Both the position numbers and the translations under genes were made by a program. Below, one piece after another: positions 37,475 through 45,599 of a stretch of 49,794 bases of DNA. This DNA comes from an uncultured Vampirovibrio sp. (GTDB taxonomy: Bacteria; Cyanobacteriota; Vampirovibrionia; Gastranaerophilales; Gastranaerophilaceae), in the NCBI GenBank assembly GCA_910577395.1, contig CAJTLG010000012.1, forward strand, positions 1 through 49,794, written 5' to 3'. The first letter of the stretch is position 1. Each line of letters begins with the position of its first letter. Below the pieces are notes generated by a model, which ran no database searches, was not told the origin of the DNA, and worked only from the letters and a program-made list of their open reading frames with translations.

Positions 37475-38473
37475 CTATTTCTTATTTTTCTTCTCTAAAA
37501 TCTTTTGCGTCTGCTTTATGCTTTCTATAAAATGTTTTTCAACTTCTGAAAGTTCGTCTTTAGTTGTTTCTTTGTATTTTGCATACTCTGCTAACGCTTT
37601 ATTTTCAGCTTCAAGTTTTGATATGGTTCCTGAGTTTTTAAGTAATTCTGACCCTGTCATTTTTATAAAATCATCAAGTTTTATAATCCAATCTTTCATT
37701 GTCATTGGAACTTGTCTGATTGCTTGCAATTCAGCAAATTCTAGGTAAGCCGATGTAATTCTATTTAAAATATTTAATTCTTTTTCGTCTAAATAGTTTT
37801 TTGCTACGATAACTTCGTCTTTTCTTGGTTTGTTGCCTTTAAAAACGGTTAATCCCATGTTATCTTTAGCACTATCTGCTCTTAAATATATAATTTCAGC
37901 TGCAGTATGACCGTGGGCAGCAAAATGCATTTTGTTTTGGACAACTTTAAAGAATTTTATTGTTTCATCGGCTTTCGGGCTATAATCAACACTTGTTGCA
38001 TAAATATCTAAAATTTGCCTGTAAAAAACTTTTTCAGATGAGCGAATATCTCTTATTCTTTCTAAAAGTTCTTTCCAGTATCCACCACCACCAGATTGTT
38101 TTAATAATTCATCATTAAGGGCAAACCCTTTAATTATATATTCTTTAAGGGTTTGCGTTGCCCAAATTCTAAATTGAGTACCTCTTAAAGATTTTACACG
38201 ATAACCGACAGAGATTATAACATCAAGGTTGTAATGCTTTGTATTATAGTTTTTGCCATCTTGGGCAGTTATTCGGAAATTCCGAACAACTGAATTTTCA
38301 TCCAGCTCGCCTTCTTCAAAAATATGGGAAATATGTTCACTAATGTTTGCCTTGCTTGATTGAAATAATTCAACCATTTGATTTTGGGTAAGCCAGACAG
38401 TTTCATTTTCAATTTTTACATCTATTTTTGTTTTGCCATCTTGGGTTTGATAAATTATTATATTATTTTCCAT
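37475..38473 (-). CDS. RhuM-family (virulence RhuM) protein
   Basis: 332 residues. The N-terminal half carries the family pattern IYQTQDGKTKIDVKIENETV, WLTQNQMVELFQSSKANISE, VVRNFRITAQDGK, HYNLDVIISVGYRVKSLRGT and FRIWATQTLKEYIIKGFALN. Members are common on genomic islands, and their molecular role is not established; some are studied as DNA-binding or toxin-like factors. AGGAGA lies 12 nt before the ATG. The promoter region is end array B, so the gene may be controlled by whatever binds the phased TTGCAC sites. It stands where array A has none, thus likely cargo. Confidence 0.88.
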   Translation of the reverse strand: MENNIIIYQTQDGKTKIDVKIENETVWLTQNQMVELFQSSKANISEHISHIFEEGELDENSVVRNFRITAQDGKNYNTKHYNLDVIISVGYRVKSLRGTQFRIWATQTLKEYIIKGFALNDELLKQSGGGGYWKELLERIRDIRSSEKVFYRQILDIYATSVDYSPKADETIKFFKVVQNKMHFAAHGHTAAEIIYLRADSAKDNMGLTVFKGNKPRKDEVIVAKNYLDEKELNILNRITSAYLEFAELQAIRQVPMTMKDWIIKLDDFIKMTGSELLKNSGTISKLEAENKALAEYAKYKETTKDELSEVEKHFIESIKQTQKILEKKNKK

Positions 38474-38530
38474 TAAAACAGTATTCTCCTAAAGTGTATT
38501 ATATAACAAATTGTGGAACTGTGTTTAAAA

Positions 38531-38729
38531 TCCCAATCTCAAAGACAATTCGCCAAATCTCATTTTGTGAGACAAATTATTCTTGCACTTTGTTGCACTA
38601 TTTTGCACTCGGGGAAGTTTCGATGTGGCAGGGTATTTGAGCTATTTTAAATAGAATTTTTTAAAACTTAGTGCAAAAGAGTGCAGGAAATGAGACAAAA
38701 GTGCAAAAATTGACCGGCAAATCTCAACA
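38531..38729. repeat. Transposon end array B
   Basis: Same layout and orientation as array A: TTGCAC at 38583, 38593 and 38603; GTGCA(A/G) at 38671, 38681 and 38701; terminus AAATCTCAACA ending at 38729. The two halves are nearly identical to A, whereas the 50-60-bp centre differs. Confidence 0.75.
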
Positions 38730-38731
38730 CT

Positions 38732-38753
38732 AAAAAACGGCGGTAATCGCCGT
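38732..38753 (-). terminator. Rho-independent terminator
   Basis: ACGGCG (38753-38748 on minus), 5-nt loop, CGCCGT (38742-38737), then six T. It ends minus-strand transcription from the tRNA-Met side just outside end array B. Confidence 0.7.
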
Positions 38754-38838
38754 CAATTCTATATATTTTATAAAACTTCGCCATCCAAAAGTCCCTAATA
38801 CACTATAATTTTATAAAATACCGTCATCCAAATGTCCC
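38732..38838 (-). ncRNA. Candidate short RNA between tRNA-Met and end array B
   Basis: On the minus strand TTATTG (38873-38868), 17 nt, TATAAT (38850-38845), then two copies of GTATTAGGGAC(A/T)TTTGGATG, then the terminator ACGGCG/CGCCGT followed by T6. The transcript of about 105 nt has no ORF. It resembles the unit at 37138-37203. Confidence 0.4.
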
Positions 38839-38877
38839 TAATACATTATACTAACAATTTCATCTGCCAATAAAAAA

Positions 38878-38951
38878 TAGCAAGGGAGAGATTCGAACTC
38901 TCGACCTCACGGGTATGAGCCGTGCGCTCTCACCAACTGAGCTACCTTGCC
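38878..38951 (-). tRNA. tRNA-Met(CAT)
   Basis: A minus-strand cloverleaf: GGCAAGG acceptor, D-arm GCTCAGTTGGTGAGAGC, anticodon loop CTCATACC, T-arm GAGTTCGAATCTC, no encoded CCA. It looks like elongator Met; a tRNA-Ile2 with modified C34 cannot be excluded. The accessory island ends beside it, but no duplicated tRNA 3' end is seen. Confidence 0.88.
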
Positions 38952-39010
38952 ATTTAGTATTTAATTACCAAAACATTATCACAAGAATATAAAAAAAACG
39001 CAAGTATATT

Positions 39011-39592
39011 TTATAAAACACCTTTTGTTGAAGGCAGAACATCTTTATTAGTCGCATCTATGCTGCAGGCAGCCTTCAGAGCTCTTGCAAAAGATTTGAA
39101 AGAAGCCTCTATAATATGATGTGTGTCATATCCGTCAATTTGTCTTAAATGAAGAGTAATGCCTGCATTTTGCGCAAAAGTATTGTAAAAATGCACCAAA
39201 AGCACGGTTTCAAAATCAGATGTTTTTTCATCCTTTATATTAAAACTGCACTTGCAAAATGCACGCCCTGATATATCAAGTGCACAGTGACAAAGTGCAT
39301 CATCCATTGGCAAAAAAAAGCTTGCATATCTGCAAATACCTTTTTTATCGCCAAGCGCTTCCTTGAATGCGTTACCTAAAACAATTGCAACATCTTCTAC
39401 AATATGATGAAAATCATTATCCAGGCTTTTAGCATCTAAAATTATATCAAAGCCGCCATGGTGGCTAAATTGCTCAAGCATATGAGTAAAAAAACTTATT
39501 GGTGTATTTATTTTATACACACCATTACCTCTTAAATTAAATTCTAAAGAAATTTCCGTTTCATTTGTATTTCTTACTGTTTTAATCTGCAT
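39011..39592 (-). CDS. hisB: Imidazoleglycerol-phosphate dehydratase
   Basis: 193 residues, typical of monofunctional IGPD. Metal-binding motifs are FHHIVEDVAIVLG (about residues 60-72) and THHIIEASFKSFARAL (about 161-176). It dehydrates imidazoleglycerol phosphate in histidine synthesis. It overlaps the end of hisC-HAD by 19 nt, so the genes are coupled. Confidence 0.95.
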   Translation of the reverse strand: MQIKTVRNTNETEISLEFNLRGNGVYKINTPISFFTHMLEQFSHHGGFDIILDAKSLDNDFHHIVEDVAIVLGNAFKEALGDKKGICRYASFFLPMDDALCHCALDISGRAFCKCSFNIKDEKTSDFETVLLVHFYNTFAQNAGITLHLRQIDGYDTHHIIEASFKSFARALKAACSIDATNKDVLPSTKGVL

Positions 39593-41334
39593 GTTTTTTC
39601 CTCAAAAAGATTGTACTCTAAAATTTCACACGCGCTTTTAATAACATCTGCTGCACCAAAATCCATAAGAGATTTAACGGTGTTCTCCGCATCTGCCGCA
39701 TTTGGTGGTATAATTCCGTAAGTTAAAACACCGGCATCACATCCCGCCTTAGCATCATCTACAGTGTCGCCAAAAAAGCATATATTGTTATAATAACAGT
39801 TTTGTTTGATTTTATTTAACCCGTCAGGACAAGGCTTGGACCTGCCGCACGGTACATCTTCAAGGCAAACAAAGTATTTAAAATATTTATCAATACCAAA
39901 TTTTCTTAATGAATAAAAAGCCTCTTCTCTTGGACGCCCGGTAAATACGGCAAGGTCATACTTTTCGGAAAGTTTTTCAAAAAATTCAGACCCGAGAACA
40001 ATTTTTTCATTATCAATAGCACCCTTAGAACCGGTTTTTTCAGGGTTATAAAATATGCTTTGAAAGATTTCAACAAGTTTTGAATAATCAACTTTTATAC
40101 CTTTTTTATCCAATAGGTATTTTGTTAAATCCCAATCATTGCTAAGGCCGCCAAGATTTTTTGCCGCCTGCATTTGACAAGGTTCACACACAGTGCCCAC
40201 AAAATGCTCATATGTTTTTTGGATAGCATACCTGTAAGAACCTGAAACATCAAATACAACACCGTCTAAATCAAACACAAGAAGACTTCTTGGTTTTAGC
40301 GCATCAATTATCTTTTTAGCATCTTCAACAGATGGTATGCTAATTCTTAAACAGGATTTTAAGGCACCGGAAGAAAATTTCCTAACTATAATACCTGAAG
40401 ATAAAAGTTTATTATAGGCAAATTCCACCTTAGGACCAAAATCAACCAAAATAAAATTAGCCTGGCTGCTATACGGCGCAAATCCAAGCTTTTTAAGCTC
40501 ATCTGTTAAAAAAGCCTTAGATTTATTAACTTCTTCTTTAACTGAAGAAAAATATTTATCATCTTTTAAAGCATTAATGCCTGCAAAAATAGCCATAGAA
40601 TTAACAGAGTAAGGCGAAATAACCTTTTTGAATTCGGATATAAAGTCGGATTGTGCAAGAATAAAGCCAAGTCGAAGCCCCGCAAGCGCATAATCCTTTG
40701 AAAAAGATTTTACACAAATGAGATTTTTGAACTCTTTTACAAGACAATAGTATTCATTTTCAGAATAATCCGAGTAGTTTACATATGTTAAATCCAAAAG
40801 AATAATTTTATCTCTGCATTTTTCTAAAATCTTCCTGATTTCAGAAGGCTTGATAATATCACCCGTGGGATTATTAGGACTTGCAAGATAAATAATTTTT
40901 GTATCATTTTTAATATTTAAAAATAGCTCCTCAATTGAAAATTGCCATTTTGAAATATAGTCAATCTTTTTAAACACGGCACCTATAATTTTTGAATAAA
41001 TATCGGGCATACTGAATGTGGGGCAATATGCCAAAATGCTGTCTTTTTCAGTAAGATATGCAGATAGAACAATATTAATAGCTTCATCGCACCCGTTAGT
41101 AAGCAAGAAATTATCTTTATCAAAGCCAAATTTTTCAGATAGGATACTTAGCATTTCCCCATAGCATGGGTACAAATTAAAACATCTTAAATCAATATTT
41201 CTAAAGGCCTCAATAACCTTTAAAGAAGGACCGAAAACATTTTCATTAGAATCAAGTTTTAGTTTACAATCAGGATAAAATTCATCCGTTGAATAACACT
41301 CGATATTTTTTAAGGTATTTTTAGGCTCAAACAT
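39574..41334 (-). CDS. hisC: Histidinol-phosphate aminotransferase fused to HAD phosphatase
   Basis: 586 residues. The first 345 form a fold-type I aminotransferase of HisC type, with SPNNPTGDIIKP and the PLP lysine in VKSFSKDYALAGLRLGF. Residues 350-570 form a HAD phosphatase: LLVFDLDGVVFD (nucleophile Asp), FTGRPREEA, KPCPDG and FFGDTVDDAKAG. HisC makes histidinol phosphate; the fused HAD could be the missing histidinol-phosphatase, giving successive steps in one chain. That role is an inference. It overlaps hisB. The promoter abuts the ATG. Confidence 0.9.
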   Translation of the reverse strand: MFEPKNTLKNIECYSTDEFYPDCKLKLDSNENVFGPSLKVIEAFRNIDLRCFNLYPCYGEMLSILSEKFGFDKDNFLLTNGCDEAINIVLSAYLTEKDSILAYCPTFSMPDIYSKIIGAVFKKIDYISKWQFSIEELFLNIKNDTKIIYLASPNNPTGDIIKPSEIRKILEKCRDKIILLDLTYVNYSDYSENEYYCLVKEFKNLICVKSFSKDYALAGLRLGFILAQSDFISEFKKVISPYSVNSMAIFAGINALKDDKYFSSVKEEVNKSKAFLTDELKKLGFAPYSSQANFILVDFGPKVEFAYNKLLSSGIIVRKFSSGALKSCLRISIPSVEDAKKIIDALKPRSLLVFDLDGVVFDVSGSYRYAIQKTYEHFVGTVCEPCQMQAAKNLGGLSNDWDLTKYLLDKKGIKVDYSKLVEIFQSIFYNPEKTGSKGAIDNEKIVLGSEFFEKLSEKYDLAVFTGRPREEAFYSLRKFGIDKYFKYFVCLEDVPCGRSKPCPDGLNKIKQNCYYNNICFFGDTVDDAKAGCDAGVLTYGIIPPNAADAENTVKSLMDFGAADVIKSACEILEYNLFEEKTCRLKQ

Positions 41335-41340
41335 AAAAGG

Positions 41341-41369
41341 ATTATACCCTAAAAATACCCCTTAAACAA
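41341..41369 (-). promoter_or_regulatory. Promoter of hisC-HAD
   Basis: TTGTTT (41369-41364), 17 nt, TATAAT (41346-41341) on the minus strand. Only 6 nt separate the -10 from ATG 41334, and no Shine-Dalgarno is present: a probable leaderless message. Confidence 0.55.
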
Positions 41370-41377
41370 GCAATCTG

Positions 41378-42184
41378 TTACCAACCTCCGGCATACATCT
41401 GTCTGTCACGGGTTTCAATTCTTAAGTTGGTAATCTCTATGTCATCATAATCAATGTAGGCGTGCTGAAAAAGATTTTTACCCGTCCTTATAGTTACTTC
41501 GTTGTCCTTATGTATCAAATTTCTTGGAATTAAAATCTCCTGATTATCACCGTTAATATTTAATTCGCCTATTTTTTGCCCGTTAAAAAATATCTCTGCA
41601 GGGCTTGAATATACACTTGCAATTTTATTTTGCCCCATTTCTTTGGCAAGTTTTGTGTCAAGGCCGATAACCGAACCAATTACAAGCAAGGCATCCTCTT
41701 TTTGTGAAACAGGTGACATTCTGAAGTTTCTTGTAATAAATGTACCTGCTGAGCGTATCCGAAATTCTGATGAATTGGCGGAATTATCAGAAAACACATC
41801 ATCCCCAAGGTGAAGCAGGGCTGTTTCAAGTTGGATATCCCCGCTTTTAGAGCGTTCAATTCCAAGTTTCAAGGGTTGATTTAAGGAATTTTTATCAATT
41901 GTTAAAGAATACGGACGAAACCCTTCTTTTTCAACAGATAAAACTGTTGTGTTATCAATTTTTGTATTAAGTTCAAATCTGCCGTCTTTATCACTATAGG
42001 TTTCATAGCCGTTTCTGGGAACGGTAACTCTTGCATTGTCAACAGGTTTTCCGTTTTGGGCATCTATTACCTGGTTTTGTGCATACAGCTTATCGTCCTG
42101 CCTAACCTTGCCGCTTATTACATCAGCAAGACATTCTGATAGGAAAAATAGCAGAACAAAGGACAATAATAATATTTTTTTCAT
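41378..42184 (-). CDS. Secreted protein with carboxypeptidase-regulatory-like domain
   Basis: 268 residues. Signal peptide MKKILLLSFVLLFFLSECLA, then a beta-sandwich repeat of the carboxypeptidase-regulatory type (VIDAQNGKPVDNARVTVP, then DKDGRFELNTKID and SVEKEGFRPY). The C-terminal half is unassigned and beta-rich (EIFFNGQKIGELNINGDNQE). Periplasmic or surface location. AAGGG precedes the ATG. Not in an operon with hisC (43-nt gap, with the hisC promoter in it). Confidence 0.75.
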   Translation of the reverse strand: MKKILLLSFVLLFFLSECLADVISGKVRQDDKLYAQNQVIDAQNGKPVDNARVTVPRNGYETYSDKDGRFELNTKIDNTTVLSVEKEGFRPYSLTIDKNSLNQPLKLGIERSKSGDIQLETALLHLGDDVFSDNSANSSEFRIRSAGTFITRNFRMSPVSQKEDALLVIGSVIGLDTKLAKEMGQNKIASVYSSPAEIFFNGQKIGELNINGDNQEILIPRNLIHKDNEVTIRTGKNLFQHAYIDYDDIEITNLRIETRDRQMYAGGW

Positions 42185-42363
42185 ATAAACCCTTCAAATA
42201 CATTCATACTTTTTGTTTTACGGTGATTAAAATTCAAACCAAAGAAAACTTAAATTAACCACACGGCTAAAAATATCTAAGAAAGCAAATCTCTCATTTC
42301 GGGTAATTTAAAAAGATAAAAAAGCCTATAAAACTATAGATATAATTCAAAGGAGGAAAAATA

Positions 42364-42585
42364 ATGAACAAATTCTTAAATGTTCTTCAAGGCGTATGCT
42401 ATATCTTAATAGTTATCGGTGCCATAAACTGGGGTTTAATAGGCTTCTTTAATTTTAACCTTGTAGAGGCAGTTTTTGGTATAGGTACAACCGCAACAAG
42501 AATAGTTTATGACATTGTAGGTATAGCTGCAATAATCTCTGTAATCCTTACCATAAGATACACTATTGAAAACAGAGAATACTAA
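42364..42585 (+). CDS. DUF378 small membrane protein
   Basis: 73 residues with two membrane helices. VCYILIVIGAINWGLIGFFN and the RIVYDIVGIAAI block are the DUF378 (YuzA-like) signature. Function of the family unknown. A strong AAGGAGG lies before the ATG. Its stop overlaps the convergent gene's stop by 4 nt. Confidence 0.88.
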   Translation: MNKFLNVLQGVCYILIVIGAINWGLIGFFNFNLVEAVFGIGTTATRIVYDIVGIAAIISVILTIRYTIENREY

Positions 42586-44075
42586 TTTTTGACATTTTCA
42601 GTATCCGAATAATCGGCAGTGCCTGGAAACAGCGTGCTGCCGGTTCTTATTTCAGTTATTTTATATTGAAGTTTCGGTATTAAATATGCAAGCCCAAATC
42701 CGGCAAACACCATACCCGCAATCCTGAATGCAAGATTTGTACGCATGGTTTTCTTTGTAAAATCTTCAATAAATTTAGCATCGATACATTTATTACCATT
42801 TTTAGCGGTTTCTATAAGACTATCAGTAAATTTGCCAACACTTGAAATAATATCTTCAACAGCTTTTCTTGGGATAAATTTGTTTTTATCGAGTGCCTTG
42901 CCGTATGTTCCCGCATTTACAGCATTCTTCAAAAATTCAGGGTCACAAATCCAACCGTCGGATAGTACATCTGCCGCCTGTTGTTTTGAAAGCAGCTTAA
43001 TGCCACCCATATCAGGCTGTAAACCGGACATTTTAAGCGCCGTTTCTTTATACATATCTTTTGTTACAGCATTAAATTCATCCAATGAAATCACACCCTT
43101 ATTATTAAAAGGCACTTTGGATAATAATTCTGCAATGTTATCAGGAACAACCTTTGCACGCGCTTTAAATTCCTCAGGATTAAGACTGTTAGAGCCGATA
43201 GATTTTATGAGATGATTTTTTACCACCTCAAGTGCATCAGGCTGTACATAAGGCGTATTTGTCATTTTCCCAAGAAGTGCTGCTGCATTAGGAGCGGCAA
43301 ATAGATAAAAATAGATTGAGGCGGTGTCTCTAAATAAAAATTCCATACCCTCAAACTTATTCCTTGAGTTTGTCACTCTGCCTGCAATCATACCGGCATC
43401 AGTCGACATTAAACGCCCGGCTGTCGTATTTTCGATATTGTGCGAAAGAACCGACATTAAATTAATTGCACCGTTTGCAAATCCCGCAGCACCCTTAAAT
43501 GAAAGATTTTTAGCATTATTTTTTGCTTTTTCAACAAAATCAGCCATTGAAACAGCAGGCAGACTTGTTGATTTTTCAGAGGCCGCATCTTTATTTGCGC
43601 CCCTTCTTTTTATGAAATTATCTTCAACAGGCTCTAAACCTTTTTTCTTTCTTGAGGCATTTGTTATCATATGATTAACTTTAGGAAGAATAAAGCCTGT
43701 TAAAGCCGTTGCAATGGCTGCACTTCCGATTATTTTTCCGAATTTATAAGCGCACGTTTTAAATCTTGACGCATCAGGAATATTTAAATAAGGTGCTCTA
43801 AGCTCGTCCCTGCCTACATCAACATTAAGGTTTTTAATGCCAATCTTTTCACCAATAAAATCACCAATAGAATTTAATACCTTTACCCCTAAAAGCCAAA
43901 AAACGGCCGTGGAAGTTTCTTCCCGAAGTCTTTCTCTGCCCTCTTCTTCACCGCCGCGCTTATACCCCTGATAGACACGACCTGCCGTAGTTGCAACTTC
44001 AATCATCGCAACAGGAAGAATTTTATCAGGATTTGTTAGTGTTGATAATACTTTGGTAGCATTAATTTTAGTCAT
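42582..44075 (-). CDS. Unknown membrane-associated protein with SFKG motif
   Basis: 497 residues, no family recognised. Hydrophobic segments occur near residues 55-65, 110-130 and 270-285, and at the C-terminus (LAFRIAGMVFAGFGLAYLIP). NLSFKGAAGFANG near residue 195 resembles the SFTGAAAAA leader motif of the glycogen-synthase-like protein. An EF-hand-like stretch (NKGVISLDEFNAV) occurs near residue 325. Perhaps lineage-specific. The start at ATG 44075 lacks a clear Shine-Dalgarno. Confidence 0.75.
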   Translation of the reverse strand: MTKINATKVLSTLTNPDKILPVAMIEVATTAGRVYQGYKRGGEEEGRERLREETSTAVFWLLGVKVLNSIGDFIGEKIGIKNLNVDVGRDELRAPYLNIPDASRFKTCAYKFGKIIGSAAIATALTGFILPKVNHMITNASRKKKGLEPVEDNFIKRRGANKDAASEKSTSLPAVSMADFVEKAKNNAKNLSFKGAAGFANGAINLMSVLSHNIENTTAGRLMSTDAGMIAGRVTNSRNKFEGMEFLFRDTASIYFYLFAAPNAAALLGKMTNTPYVQPDALEVVKNHLIKSIGSNSLNPEEFKARAKVVPDNIAELLSKVPFNNKGVISLDEFNAVTKDMYKETALKMSGLQPDMGGIKLLSKQQAADVLSDGWICDPEFLKNAVNAGTYGKALDKNKFIPRKAVEDIISSVGKFTDSLIETAKNGNKCIDAKFIEDFTKKTMRTNLAFRIAGMVFAGFGLAYLIPKLQYKITEIRTGSTLFPGTADYSDTENVKN

Positions 44076-44145
44076 TATTACATTGATGCTTGCATTCTAA
44101 AATACATGCATATAAACCCTAGGAAAAATATTTTTTGCTTAAAAA

Positions 44146-44808
44146 CTATACAAGCTCATAATTTGTCATATCAGCAAGCTGTTTTCGCCAATTTTCAATA
44201 ATAGCATCTTCATCATCAAGATAAGAAATGGGGTTTCCCACCTGAATATTTATTTTCTGCCTTTTAAATATGTTCCAGTTATAATGTTCAACACCGGTTA
44301 TTGAAACAGGTAAAATATCAACCTTAACCATTTTTGCAAGAACAACAAACCCTTTATTTATAGTTTCTATTTTCTTATTTTTTCTAATTCCGCCCTGCGG
44401 GAAAATGCACAAACTGAATTTTGCCTTAAAAACCTCTCTTGCTGATTTGACGGTTGCCACTTCCAATTTTTCACGATTAACCGCAAAACCGCCAAGCCTA
44501 GATACATTTTTTGCAATATAATTCGAAGCCTCAAAAAGCTCTTTTTTTGCCATATATGCAAGTCCAAGCCCCGATGCAAGAGTTGCAAGAAAAGGGTCGA
44601 AATAAGAAATATGATTTGGTGCAACTATACAAGGTGTCTTTGGCGCATTATTATTTCTGCTAAGTTTTATTGAATAAAATAAAAAAGAAAACGGAATAAA
44701 CAAAATATATAAAGCATAAAACTGATATAATTTTGTAAGAATATTAAAATCCCTTGCTGTTTTCTTTGCATAGTTCTTTTTTGGTTTGGTGCAACCGTTT
44801 TCAGACAT
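44146..44808 (-). CDS. plsC: 1-acyl-glycerol-3-phosphate acyltransferase (PlsC family)
   Basis: 220 residues. A membrane segment near residues 30-50, the catalytic NHISYFD (NHx4D), the substrate motif FPQGGIRKN and the PVSITG block identify the PlsC family. Members acylate lysophosphatidate to phosphatidate for phospholipid synthesis. Its ATG overlaps the upstream acyltransferase by 8 nt. Two adjacent paralogues suggest different acyl specificity. Confidence 0.88.
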   Translation of the reverse strand: MSENGCTKPKKNYAKKTARDFNILTKLYQFYALYILFIPFSFLFYSIKLSRNNNAPKTPCIVAPNHISYFDPFLATLASGLGLAYMAKKELFEASNYIAKNVSRLGGFAVNREKLEVATVKSAREVFKAKFSLCIFPQGGIRKNKKIETINKGFVVLAKMVKVDILPVSITGVEHYNWNIFKRQKINIQVGNPISYLDDEDAIIENWRKQLADMTNYELV

Positions 44809-45451
44809 CTGTTTCTCCTTGCGATAATTTAATAATTTTATCGCTCCAAATCTTAATCATTTCCTTAGTGTCATCATTATAATGAATCGGCTTCCCAATC
44901 CTTATTACAATATTGCTTTCAAAGGGTTTTCTGTCCTTTTTAAGGGCACCTGAAATAGAAACAGGTAAAATATCACATTTTAAAGTTTTGGCAAGGCCTG
45001 CAAAGCCTCTGGAGATGTTTTCCATATTTCCGTCAGTTTCTCTTGTTCCTTGCGGAAAAAGACCTAAAACCCAGTCTGTTTTTTTGATACCGATTGCAGT
45101 CTTAATAGTTGAAACACTGAGTTTTTCCCTATTTACAGCAAAGGCACCAAGCAAATTAAGAAAAAATCTTGCTATAGGCTTTTCAAACAATTCTTTCTTT
45201 GCCATATAAGCAACCGGCCGTTTAATCGCCGCAATAACCAAAAAAGGGTCAATAGCACTCATGTGATTTGATGCAACTATAAAAAATCCTTTTTTGGGTA
45301 TATTTTCCCGACCATATATTTTTAAACCGCATGCGACCCTGTAATAACCGCCATATACCACAGAACATGTTAGCCACTGAAAAAAAGCCCTGAGTTTATT
45401 ATATTCCTTAGGTGCACGGTTTGTATAAGATTTTACTTTTTTTTCAGTCAT
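44801..45451 (-). CDS. plsC: 1-acyl-glycerol-3-phosphate acyltransferase (PlsC family)
   Basis: 216 residues. VASNHMSAIDPF (NHx4D), VNREKLS, FPQGTRETDG and PVSISG motifs as in PlsC. Paralogue of the next gene, with matching order of motifs (MAKKELFE occurs in both), so they arose by tandem duplication. First gene of the pair; a TATAAT lies about 25 nt before its start. Confidence 0.9.
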   Translation of the reverse strand: MTEKKVKSYTNRAPKEYNKLRAFFQWLTCSVVYGGYYRVACGLKIYGRENIPKKGFFIVASNHMSAIDPFLVIAAIKRPVAYMAKKELFEKPIARFFLNLLGAFAVNREKLSVSTIKTAIGIKKTDWVLGLFPQGTRETDGNMENISRGFAGLAKTLKCDILPVSISGALKKDRKPFESNIVIRIGKPIHYNDDTKEMIKIWSDKIIKLSQGETDV

Positions 45452-45537
45452 AAATTGTTTATTTCCCCAAATCCGATAATACTATTATATAAGGAACAAT
45501 AAAGACTATCAATACTATCCAGCATCTTAACTGTAAT

Positions 45538-45566
45538 TTGCCCAAAGTTTCGGATTTTGTTATAAT
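45538..45566 (+). promoter_or_regulatory. Promoter of ompH-like gene
   Basis: TTGCCC (45538-45543), 17 nt, TATAAT (45561-45566). The leader is about 27 nt and carries AGGAG before ATG 45600. Confidence 0.6.
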
Positions 45567-45599
45567 TCTAACATAGAAAACAATCTAATAGGAGCACTT

